Of a DNA stretch of 57,678 nt, positions 33,415 to 42,200 are shown one piece after another. Position 1 is the stretch's first letter, and every line of letters begins with the position of its first letter. The stretch lies in assembly GCA_014378065.1 (NCBI GenBank), contig JACMOK010000122.1:1-57678 (forward strand). The letters run 5' to 3'. The notes beneath the pieces were generated by a model. It did no database searches. It was given only the letters and a program-made list of their open reading frames with translations, and had not been told where the DNA came from. The DNA is from Flavobacterium sp. GTDB lineage: Bacteria > Bacteroidota > Bacteroidia > Flavobacteriales > Flavobacteriaceae. The position numbers and the translations under genes are program-made.

Positions 33415-35181
33415 TTATAGCGGCGAATTGTTGGCTACTAAAAACTGCGAATAGTACAGATTTTTATAGTAGCCGTCTACGCGATTTAACAATTCTAAGT
33501 GGGAGCCTTCTTCAACGATCAGTCCTTTGTCCATCACCACAATTTTATCAGCATTGACAATAGTGGCCAGGCGGTGGGCGATAACAATGGAAGTACGTCC
33601 TTTGGTAATGGTTGTCGTGGCGCGTTGAATCAATTCTTCGGAATACGTATCAATTGAGGAAGTGGCCTCATCCAGAATTAAAATACTGGGCTGACTCACA
33701 TAAGCGCGCAAAAATGCAATTAGTTGACGCTGGCCGGACGACAGCATCACACCGCGTTCTTTGACATTGTAATCATAACCTCCGGGCAAACTCATGATAA
33801 AATCGTGGACGCCAATTTTCTGTGCTGCGGCAATCACTTCTTCCCGGGAAATGTCAGGATTGTTTAAAGTGATGTTGTTTAATATCGTATCGGCAAATAA
33901 AAATACATCCTGCAAGACCACCGCAATCTGTTTTCTAATCGACGTCAGGCTATAATCGTTGATGTTTTTGCCGTCGATGGAAATGGTTCCTTTGCTGATT
34001 TCATAAAAGCGGTTGAGCAGATTGATAATAGTTGATTTCCCAGCGCCCGTAGCGCCGACAATGGCGATGGTTTGTCCGGCTTTGACCTCGAGATCAATGC
34101 CTTTAATAACTTCCTCATTCTCGATGTAACTAAAATGAACCCCTTCAAATTTGATGTTTCCTTCAAACGTAGGCGCGTCGATGGTGCCGGTATCCTGAAT
34201 TTGATCTTGTGTATCTAGAATATCGAACACGCGATTGGCAGCGATCATACCCATTTGCATCTCATTGAATTTATCCGCAATTTGGCGTAGCGGATTAAAC
34301 AGCATTCCGATAAACATCGTATAGGAAAACAGATCTCCGAATGTCGTAAAATGATCTCCGTTTAAAATTTTAATGCCTCCATAAAGTACCACAAAGCCTA
34401 AAGTTAGCGACGAGATGATGTCTGCAATCGGGAAGAAAATCGAGTTGTATAAAATCGTTTTAATCCAGGCCCTGTTGTGTTTGCCATTGATTTCGCTAAA
34501 TTTTTCTGCCTCGATGCCTTCGCGGTTAAACAGTTGCACGATCTTCATTCCGGTAACGCGTTCTTGTACAAAAGTATTCATGTTGGCAATTTGGGTACGG
34601 ACTTCTTCAAAGGCAATTTGCATTTTGCGTTGAAATACCCGGGTGATGATGACCAAAATCGGCATGGCCACAATTACAATCCATGTCAGTTTCCAGTTCA
34701 TATAAAACATAAAGAGCAGCACCACCAGCATTTTCATCAAATCGCTGATAATCATAAACAGGCCCTGGCTGAAAATGCGCGCAATTTGCTCGATGTCCGA
34801 TACAGAACGGGTAACCAGTTGTCCCACGGGCGCGTTGTCATAATATTTCATCCTAAAACTCAGCATGTGCTGGAACAATTTGACGCGAATGTCTTTGACG
34901 ATATCCTGACCGAGCCAGTTGGCCCAAAACACGAAATAGAATTGCGAAAAGACCTCCGAAAGCAGTACAATTCCCATGATAATGACATACAGCAACAAGC
35001 CGTGACTGTCGTGATTTTTAAGGTAGTTGTCAACGGTTTGTTTGAGTAAATACGGACGCAAAGCGGCAAAAACCGACAGCGATATGGCGAAAAAAATCAC
35101 ACCGTTGAACCGCAGCTGGTAGGGTTTGGTGTATTTTAAAATTCTTTTAAATACGTTGGTATCGAATGCTTTTGCTTTCAT
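33415..35181 (-). CDS. ABC exporter (MsbA-like, fused TM and ATPase)
   Basis: A 588-residue half-transporter. The first ~310 residues form a six-helix type IV ABC membrane domain. The ATPase domain has Walker A GATGAGKSTI near residue 378, the Q loop VLQDVFLFAD, signature LSSGQRQLIAF near 480, Walker B SILILDEATSSID near 503 and the switch His in IVIAHRL near 535. Likely cargo is a lipid, peptide or drug; sequence alone does not decide. The start codon is five bases after structured element copy A, which fills the whole gap from the truA stop. Confidence 0.92.
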   Translation of the reverse strand: MKAKAFDTNVFKRILKYTKPYQLRFNGVIFFAISLSVFAALRPYLLKQTVDNYLKNHDSHGLLLYVIIMGIVLLSEVFSQFYFVFWANWLGQDIVKDIRVKLFQHMLSFRMKYYDNAPVGQLVTRSVSDIEQIARIFSQGLFMIISDLMKMLVVLLFMFYMNWKLTWIVIVAMPILVIITRVFQRKMQIAFEEVRTQIANMNTFVQERVTGMKIVQLFNREGIEAEKFSEINGKHNRAWIKTILYNSIFFPIADIISSLTLGFVVLYGGIKILNGDHFTTFGDLFSYTMFIGMLFNPLRQIADKFNEMQMGMIAANRVFDILDTQDQIQDTGTIDAPTFEGNIKFEGVHFSYIENEEVIKGIDLEVKAGQTIAIVGATGAGKSTIINLLNRFYEISKGTISIDGKNINDYSLTSIRKQIAVVLQDVFLFADTILNNITLNNPDISREEVIAAAQKIGVHDFIMSLPGGYDYNVKERGVMLSSGQRQLIAFLRAYVSQPSILILDEATSSIDTYSEELIQRATTTITKGRTSIVIAHRLATIVNADKIVVMDKGLIVEEGSHLELLNRVDGYYKNLYYSQFLVANNSPL

Positions 35182-35186
35182 TTTTT

Positions 35187-35270
35187 AGGAGCTGTTTCCT
35201 GCTATCCATTGCAATCTTTTTAATTTTTTTGCAAAAAAAACAAAAAGGATTTGCATTGCTATCAGGGCTA
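35187..35270 (-). repeat. Structured intergenic element, copy A
   Basis: On the minus strand it runs from TAGCCCTGATAGCAATG to GATAGCAGGAAACAGCTCC. The first three bases are the truA stop codon and it ends five bases before the ABC exporter ATG. The outer AGC/GCT and CCTG/CAGG pair; inside, AAT/ATT flank an unpaired C, then CTTTTT pairs with AAAAAG and an inner T-run pairs with an A-run. It is in inverted orientation to copy B across truA. Confidence 0.78.
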
Positions 35271-36008
35271 TGGAATTATATCATCGTATTTTATTTCAGT
35301 CAAATATAAACCGTGCGCGGGAACCGAAAATCCGGCTTCGCTGCGGTTTCTGCTTTCAATAATCGTTTCAAAATCGGCCACCGAAATTTTGTGCAAACCG
35401 ACGTTAATTAAGGTGCCCACGATGGCCCGAACCATGTTGCGCAGAAATCGATCGGCGGTAATGGTAAAAACAAGTTGTTGTTTTTTGGCTTGCCAATGGG
35501 CGGTTGTTATTTTGCAATTAAAAGTATTCACATCGGTATTGACCTTTGAGAAACACTGAAAATCAATATGGCGTAATAGCATTTTTGACGCTTGGTTCAT
35601 CAAATCGATATCGAGTGGTGGATGGTGATACCAACTTTGGTCGTTTAAAAAGACATTCTTAAAAGTATGAATATGGTATTCGTATGTTCTTTCTTTGGCG
35701 TCAAATCGGGCATGCGCTGTGTCTTGCACCGCGATGATTTTAAAGACAGCAATGTCTGGTGGCAGATAAGCATTGAGCCTGTGAATAAGGCTCTGGTCGT
35801 TAAGATCATTTTCAAAATCGAAGTGCGCTACCATTATTTTGGCATGAACGCCCGTGTCCGTGCGGCCGGCACCCATCAATTCGACTTTTGAATTTAAAAG
35901 GGTAGACAAGGCTTTGTTCATGGTTTCTTGAACGGAAGTGGCATTCGGTTGGTACTGCCAGCCATGGTAATGGGTTCCGTTGTAAGAAAATGTGATGAAG
36001 TAACGCAT
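35268..36008 (-). CDS. truA: tRNA pseudouridine(38-40) synthase
   Basis: A 246-residue enzyme that makes pseudouridine at positions 38-40 of the tRNA anticodon arm. It begins MRYFITFSYNGTHYHGWQYQ, carries the catalytic Asp in MGAGRTDTGVHAKIMV near residue 53, and has the conserved FTITADRFLRNMVRAIVGTLI near 180. I start at 36008; the 25 upstream codons of open frame run through the promoter box. The stop codon TAG is the first three bases of element copy A, so element and gene abut exactly. Confidence 0.95.
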   Translation of the reverse strand: MRYFITFSYNGTHYHGWQYQPNATSVQETMNKALSTLLNSKVELMGAGRTDTGVHAKIMVAHFDFENDLNDQSLIHRLNAYLPPDIAVFKIIAVQDTAHARFDAKERTYEYHIHTFKNVFLNDQSWYHHPPLDIDLMNQASKMLLRHIDFQCFSKVNTDVNTFNCKITTAHWQAKKQQLVFTITADRFLRNMVRAIVGTLINVGLHKISVADFETIIESRNRSEAGFSVPAHGLYLTEIKYDDIIP

Positions 36009-36046
36009 GTAAATGATTCCGTATTGCGGTAATGGTTTTGCAGCAG

Positions 36047-36054
36047 CAAAGATA
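36047..36054 (-). promoter_or_regulatory. Putative -7 box for truA
   Basis: TATCTTTG followed by CTGC on the minus strand, 38 bases before the truA ATG. Confidence 0.47.
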
Positions 36055-36132
36055 CTTAATAGGATGCGATTTTGGATATTCAAACAACTAACAAAATGTT
36101 AATATGAAATAGTTTAATTTTACTGCAAACGC

Positions 36133-36203
36133 TAGCCCTGATAGCAGTGAAAATCTCCCGATTTTTTATCGGGAATTGTAGCGGATAGCAGGAAATAGCT
36201 CCT
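36133..36203 (+). repeat. Structured intergenic element, copy B
   Basis: Runs from TAGCCCTGATAGCAGTG to GATAGCAGGAAATAGCTCC, ending six bases before the phosphoesterase ATG. The outer AGC/GCT and CCTG/CAGG pair; inside, AAT/ATT flank an unpaired C, and the tip is TCCCGAT, loop TTTTT, ATCGGGA. The tip sequence differs wholly from copies A and C, but the pairing and the bulged C are kept. Confidence 0.8.
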
Positions 36204-36209
36204 CAAAAA

Positions 36210-36704
36210 ATGACAAAAATACTTTTGCTTTCCGATACGCACAGTCATATTGACGATACGATTCTCAAATATGCTGATTGGGCCGATGAGGTCTGGCATG
36301 CTGGAGATATTGGCGATTTGTTAGTCACCGATACTTTGAAAAAACACAAACCGCTGCGGGCGGTTTTTGGCAACATTGATGGCGATAAAGCGCGGATGGA
36401 ATTTCCGCTGCACCAGCGGTTTTTGTGTGAAGGTGTCGACGTTTGGATCACACACATTGGCGGATATCCCGGTAAATACAATCCGAATATTCGCGCGGCT
36501 TTACAGGGAAATCCTCCAAAATTATTTATCTGCGGCCATTCGCATATTTTAAAAGTCATTTTTGACAAAAAGTTGAATTTGCTGCACATGAATCCCGGTG
36601 CGGCGGGCAAAAGCGGTTTCCATCAGGTACGGACGATGTTGCGGTTTGTGATAGAAGGAGATAAAATTAAGGATCTCGAGGTGGTAGAAATTGGCGTGAA
36701 ATAG
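36210..36704 (+). CDS. YfcE/MJ0936-type metallophosphoesterase
   Basis: A 164-residue calcineurin-like phosphodiesterase with the five metal motifs in order: LLSDTHSH (residues 5-12), VWHAGDIGD near 28, VFGNIDGD near 52, ITHIGGYP near 80 and ICGHSHI near 109, followed by MNPGAAG. This is the compact YfcE/MJ0936 group; the natural substrate is not established. The start codon follows element B by six bases, leaving no room for another leader. It converges with DUF4293. Confidence 0.93.
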   Translation: MTKILLLSDTHSHIDDTILKYADWADEVWHAGDIGDLLVTDTLKKHKPLRAVFGNIDGDKARMEFPLHQRFLCEGVDVWITHIGGYPGKYNPNIRAALQGNPPKLFICGHSHILKVIFDKKLNLLHMNPGAAGKSGFHQVRTMLRFVIEGDKIKDLEVVEIGVK

Positions 36705-36730
36705 GCTGTTTTTGAAAAGTAGTAAACAAA

Positions 36731-36758
36731 AAAAACCCGAACTCTCGTTCAGGTTTTT
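36731..36758. terminator. Terminator between the phosphoesterase and DUF4293 genes
   Basis: A-run, CCCGAAC, loop TCTC, GTTCAGG, T-run, with one C-A mismatch in the stem. It serves two convergent genes. Confidence 0.72.
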
Positions 36759-36788
36759 CTTCGCACTAAATAAACTAAGTTTATAGGT

Positions 36789-37202
36789 TTATCTCAATCG
36801 GTCCACTGATTTTACGAGATCTTCATCCTTTTTGATGGCTTTATTGGCCAGCACTAAAAAAACGATAGCAACAATAGGTAGAAACATCCCAATACCTTTC
36901 TCCGAAACAGTGACTGTTTCTCCAGATATATTTAGCGAACGATATACAAACAAGCCTAATAAAATTAAATTTAATATAATATTCAATCTGCCGATAACAA
37001 ATTGATGTTGTCTTTTTTTATAAAATAAAATAGCCAGTAGCGAAAGCGAGGTACTCAAACCGAAAAAAGCCGCATAACTTTGATTGGCCATAAAAAGGTA
37101 TTTGTCTCCGCTTTCTAGTGTCCACAATGGAAAAATAAACGGCAATATACCAGTTAACACTAAGGCAAGAATTAAATACAGGGTTTGAATTCTTTGAATC
37201 AT
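36789..37202 (-). CDS. DUF4293 family membrane protein
   Basis: A 137-residue protein with four membrane helices (about residues 5-24, 42-60, 70-90, 105-122) and a charged C-terminus. MIQRIQTLYLILALVL at the start is the usual DUF4293 opening; in Bacteroidota this family is regularly found divergent from rho, as here. The start at 37202 is chosen because the extra upstream codons run through the promoter box. Function unknown. Confidence 0.85.
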   Translation of the reverse strand: MIQRIQTLYLILALVLTGILPFIFPLWTLESGDKYLFMANQSYAAFFGLSTSLSLLAILFYKKRQHQFVIGRLNIILNLILLGLFVYRSLNISGETVTVSEKGIGMFLPIVAIVFLVLANKAIKKDEDLVKSVDRLR

Positions 37203-37220
37203 AGGATTTGTTTTCCGGCA

Positions 37221-37228
37221 CAAAAATA
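37221..37228 (-). promoter_or_regulatory. Putative -7 box for DUF4293
   Basis: TATTTTTG followed by TGCC on the minus strand, 18 bases before the ATG. Confidence 0.47.
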
Positions 37229-37390
37229 TATTTTCTTTTTTATAAATACTATTGTATGATAAATTTTTATTCGTATTATTGCATGACTGATTCGTAAGCA
37301 CTTCATTTTACGACCTTTTCAAGAATAAAAATACACTACCCATTTTATATCGTATATCGTATCCAAATCAATTAAATTCGAGTAACATTC

Positions 37391-39220
37391 ATGTTTGATA
37401 TTTCTGTATTAAAAGAAATGAAGCTTCCTGAGCTTCAAGAAATAGCTAAATCAGCTAAAACAATAAAGTTTAACGGTGTCAAAAAACAGGTGCTGATTGC
37501 CCAAATCCTAGCGCATCAGGTTGACAATGCATCGATTGTCGGCGCTGAAATGGCCACAGATGACAAACCGAAAAGAGCACGCATTGCTGGGGATAAAAAA
37601 CCCGAAATCCGAATCAAGAACCGCACAGAAACCCTTTTTTCCGAGATTGAGCAAAGCCCTCAAACCCCTAACGCAATTTCAATTCCAGAAGAGGCAGTAA
37701 CAGAAAAAAACGATGCAAAAGTAATCCGATTTAAAAAATCAGATTATGAAAAAAAACTGGCTGGTAAAGCGGTAAAGGTCAAGACAGAATCTTTAGTGGC
37801 AGCGCCAGATTTGCCGCTAGCATCCGAAGAAACGGAAATTAAAGATCCGGAAAAGAAAATCAATCCCAACCAGCTTCACAAACAAAACCAAAATCAAAAC
37901 CAAAATTCAAACGGCAATAACAATCCAAATTCGACTGGCAATCCCAATCCGAACCAAAATTCCAATGGGAACGGAAATAGTCATCCAAACCAAAACGGGA
38001 ATGGAAATGGCAACGGCAATTCAAACCCCAATCAAATTCCGAACGGCAATCAAAATCCAAATTTTAAAGGCAAGAAAAATAATTTCCGCGATGCCGATTT
38101 TGAATTCGACGGGATTATTGAAAGCGAGGGCGTTTTAGAAATGATGCCTGACGGATATGGTTTTTTGCGTTCTTCAGATTATAATTATTTGGCTTCTCCA
38201 GACGATATTTATCTCTCTACTTCACAGATTCGATTGTTTGGTTTAAAGACCGGCGATACCGTAAAAGGAGTTGTGCGGCCACCTAAAGAAGGGGAAAAAT
38301 TTTTCCCACTGGTTCGCGTTTTAAAAATCAACGGGCATGATCCACAAGTGGTTCGGGACCGAGTATCGTTTGAACATTTAACGCCCGTTTTCCCCTCTGA
38401 AAAATTCAATATTGGTGGGAAGGGAAGTTCGATTTCTACTCGGATTATTGATTTGTTCTCGCCCATTGGAAAAGGACAGCGTGGTATGATCGTCGCCCAG
38501 CCGAAAACAGGGAAGACGATGTTATTGAAAGACATTGCCAATGCGATTGCGGCAAACCATCCTGAAGTTTATCTGATCGTGTTATTGATAGACGAACGTC
38601 CCGAAGAGGTTACCGATATGCAGCGCAGTGTTCGAGGAGAAGTCATTGCTTCAACTTTTGACAGAGAGCCACAAGAACATGTAAAAATCGCAAATATTGT
38701 TTTGGAAAAGGCCAAACGATTGGTAGAATGTGGTCATGATGTGGTGATACTGTTAGACTCGATTACGCGTTTGGCAAGAGCCTACAATACCGTTCAGCCT
38801 GCTTCCGGAAAAGTATTGAGTGGTGGAGTGGATGCCAATGCATTGCAAAAGCCGAAACGTTTTTTTGGTGCAGCACGGAACGTTGAAAACGGAGGATCGT
38901 TGAGTATTATTGCTACCGCGTTGACAGAAACCGGTTCAAAAATGGATGAAGTGATTTTTGAGGAATTTAAAGGAACTGGAAACATGGAATTGCAATTGGA
39001 TCGGAAAATTGCCAACAAACGAATTTTCCCAGCGATCGATCTGACTTCATCTAGCACCCGAAGAGACGATATGTTGCTAGACGAAAAGACATTGCAGCGC
39101 ATGTGGATTATGAGAAAATACCTTGCGGATATGAATCCGGTGGAAGCGATGGATTTTATCAACGACCGTTTTAAGAAAACCAGAAATAATGAAGAATTTC
39201 TGATTTCGATGAACGATTAA
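37391..39220 (+). CDS. rho: Transcription termination factor Rho with Asn-rich insert
   Basis: A 609-residue Rho helicase, much longer than E. coli Rho (419). Order: the Rho N-terminal SAP-like helix bundle ([20 protein letters not shown], residues 4-23), a charged linker, a low-complexity Asn/Gln/Gly/Pro-rich stretch (about residues 157-230, with words such as QNQNQNSNG and [12 protein letters not shown]), the RNA-binding cold-shock-like domain ([21 protein letters not shown]), then the RecA-like ATPase with P-loop [10 protein letters not shown] near 368. R-loop and Q-loop regions ([18 protein letters not shown]) are intact. A terminator follows the stop. Confidence 0.96.
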   Translation: MFDISVLKEMKLPELQEIAKSAKTIKFNGVKKQVLIAQILAHQVDNASIVGAEMATDDKPKRARIAGDKKPEIRIKNRTETLFSEIEQSPQTPNAISIPEEAVTEKNDAKVIRFKKSDYEKKLAGKAVKVKTESLVAAPDLPLASEETEIKDPEKKINPNQLHKQNQNQNQNSNGNNNPNSTGNPNPNQNSNGNGNSHPNQNGNGNGNGNSNPNQIPNGNQNPNFKGKKNNFRDADFEFDGIIESEGVLEMMPDGYGFLRSSDYNYLASPDDIYLSTSQIRLFGLKTGDTVKGVVRPPKEGEKFFPLVRVLKINGHDPQVVRDRVSFEHLTPVFPSEKFNIGGKGSSISTRIIDLFSPIGKGQRGMIVAQPKTGKTMLLKDIANAIAANHPEVYLIVLLIDERPEEVTDMQRSVRGEVIASTFDREPQEHVKIANIVLEKAKRLVECGHDVVILLDSITRLARAYNTVQPASGKVLSGGVDANALQKPKRFFGAARNVENGGSLSIIATALTETGSKMDEVIFEEFKGTGNMELQLDRKIANKRIFPAIDLTSSSTRRDDMLLDEKTLQRMWIMRKYLADMNPVEAMDFINDRFKKTRNNEEFLISMND

Positions 39221-39237
39221 ATATTATATTTTGGTAT

Positions 39238-39265
39238 AAAAAAGTCCCATAATTGGGACTTTTTT
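39238..39265. terminator. Bidirectional terminator between rho and the T9SS subtilase
   Basis: AAAAAAGTCCCA, loop TAAT, TGGGACTTTTTT, between convergent genes. Confidence 0.86.
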
Positions 39266-39276
39266 GTTTTTATGAT

Positions 39277-42200
39277 TTAGTTTTTTATAATCTTTAAGGT
39301 TTTTGTTTTGCGATGTTCGTCGGTCAGTTTGAGAATGTAGCTACCAGAGCGCCAATTTTGCATGTCAATTTCAAATTTTTCTGTGTTGATTTTTGCTTCT
39401 CTAATTTGTTTTCCCTCAATAGTGTAGATCGTATATTTTTTTACTTTTTGATGCGCATCGATTGTCAGCATTTGGTTGACAGGATTGGGATAATATTCTA
39501 CGGTATCCAAAGAATCAGCGACACTAGAAACCGATAAATTACTACAATCAATTGTAGCATCCCATCCGCTTGTATTGGCGCTGCCGTCTGAATGGAATTC
39601 AAAAGTTAAAGCTCCGGAGCTATCGGTTGAAATGACCGTTCCCGGAGAATCGTATCCACCACTATATAATAGTGCGTAAGTGGCATTTGGGCCGTTATAG
39701 ATTCTTAAATAATCGCAACAGCCTTCCAGATTGAAACTGTTAAATATTGCGCTAACCTTATCGGCGGCATTTGCTGGAAATATTATAGTGGTTTTGTTTT
39801 CGTTGTTGAAATAATTTCCGTTGAGACCGCCGCTATCATAAAAGTGATCGCCGCCACAATAATCTGGCGCTGTACAGAATGCAATGGGGCCCGACCAACC
39901 AGTTGTGCCTTGGGGGCATAAGGATTGAACATAGAAATCATAGCAGGTGTCGGTTTGCAGGTTAGTACATTGGTAAGTAGCATTGTTTATTTCCGTGCCT
40001 ACGCCCGTTGGCAGATTGCCTTTGGGAAGTATTTCTACATTCCAAGAATTGGCATTTGTATTGTCAGTCCAACTCAATAACGCGGTGGTGGTGGTCACCG
40101 ATTGTACGGTCAGTTGCGTTGGAGGTTCAGGGCAAACAGGCATAGGTTCGCAGATGATAACGGCATCCCAACCACTTGCATTGACATTGCCGTCAGCATG
40201 AAATTCAAAAGTCAATGCGCCACTGACTGCAGTGGAAGCTACTGACCCCGGGGAAACACTGGCATCATTATATAACAGTGGAAAAGTAGTATCTGGACCG
40301 TTATAGATTCTTAGATAATCGCAGCAACTTTCCAACTGGTAAGCATTAAATATGGCCCGGACCCGATTGCCGGGTTGTGACGGATATATTATGGTGGTTT
40401 TGTTTTCTCCATCAGGATAGTTGCCCGCCACGCCACCGCTGTCATAAAAATGAGCACCGCCACAGTATTCAGGTTCGGTGCAGAAAGTATACGCTTGTGT
40501 CCACTCAGAAGGCACTGTACCACAAATTGCACGCACATAAAAATCATAACAAGTACTGGGAAGTAGGCTAGAGAAAAACTTGGAATTGGAATTGGTGAGG
40601 CTGCCAGAACCTGTTGGCGTTGTGTTTTGAAGGGTAATTGCTACTTCCCAGGAGGTGGCATTTGAGTTTTCCTGCCATCCAATTGTAGCACTAGTTGTAG
40701 AAAGGTTGATCGCGGTCATAGCCGATGGCAGGTTGGCGCAAGGTGGTAGGGTTTCACAAGAAATAGTGGCGTCCCAGCCGCCTTGCGTATTTTGTTCATT
40801 GGAAATAAATTTAAAGGTCAATGCACCAGAATTATCCGTTGAGACAAGTGTAGCCGGCGGATTTGGATTACTCGTATTGGTATACAATAATGGATAAGAA
40901 GTATCAGGACCATTGTAAACTTTAAATCGATCACAACAATTTTCTAAATTGAAATTATTAAATACAGCGCGTATTCTTTCGCCGGGTGCATCGGGAGTGA
41001 TTACCGTTATTTTATATTCGTCGTTTTGATAATTACCGCTTGCACCACCTGAATCGTAAAAGTGATCTCCCGCGCAAAAATTGGCTTGCGTACAAAAACG
41101 AAATGGCATAGACCAACCAGAGGCGCCACCTGATCCACAAATTGATCGCACATAGAAATCATAACAACTATTAGACGTTAAGCCTTCAAACAAATAGGCA
41201 TTTGTATTGACAGCCATCCCAGCGCCTGTTGGTAAATTTCCCTGAGGCAGCAGTTCTATTTCCCAGGAAGTAGAATTCGAATTTTCCTGCCAACCAATCT
41301 GGGCAGACGTGGTATTTAGCGTCACTACAGCTATCTCACTCGGAGTACTTGCGCATGGTGGAAGGCTTTCACAAATTATCGTCGCATCCCAACCTATGTT
41401 GTTATTGAATCCATCAGACGAAAAAACAACCGTCAAGGCGCCAGAAATATCAGTAGAAACAAGTGTTGCTGGAGGATTAGGATTGTTTTCACTATTGTAC
41501 AGCAAAGGGGCGTTTTGATCTGGTCCGTTGAAGACCATAAAAGTATCACAGCAGGAATCTATTTCAAAGTTATTGAAAACCGCTCGTACTCTTTTGCCTG
41601 CTATATTTGGGGAGATTACGCTTATTTTATATTCGTAATTCTGGTAATTGTCATTAATTCCGCCACTATCATAAAAATGATCTCCTCCACAATAATTGGC
41701 TTCAGTACAAAAAGTAAAAGGGCCTGCCCAATCTGAAGTTCCTTTAACACAAACCGAACGCAAATAAAAATCATAACAGGTATTGGAAAGTAATCCAGTA
41801 AATTGAAATGGATTGGTGGTGAAGTTGGTTGTGGCTATTCCGCTTGGCGCGGCATTATGAGGCACCAATTCTGCTTCCCACGCGGTTGAATTGGCACGGT
41901 CATTCCAACCGATAGTAGCTGAAGTGGTGGTCGCATTTATTAGATTAAATCCGTCAGGGGCGTTCGGACAAGCTGGCAATAATTCGCAAATTACTGTGGC
42001 ATCCCATCCGCTAAAGTTACTATTGCTATTGGAATGAAAAACAAAAGTCAAAGCGCCTGAACTGTCTGTAGAGGCGATAGTTCCGGGCGAATTGTTTCCG
42101 TTGGCGAAAGTTAAGAAAGGATAAGTATCATTGGGGCCGTTAAAGACCACCATATAATCACAACAATTATCAAGTTGGAAATTATTGAAAACAGTACGAA

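Noticed and set aside
34477..35049. A 190-codon open frame opposite the ABC exporter gene
   Set aside because: It lies wholly antisense to a clear ABC transporter. The His/Gln-rich composition reflects reverse reading, and there is no promoter box or family match.
35187..36203. truA between inverted copies as a composite transposon
   Set aside because: There is no transposase, no visible target duplication, and truA is an ordinary core gene. The copies are more simply explained as leader elements of two outward-facing genes.
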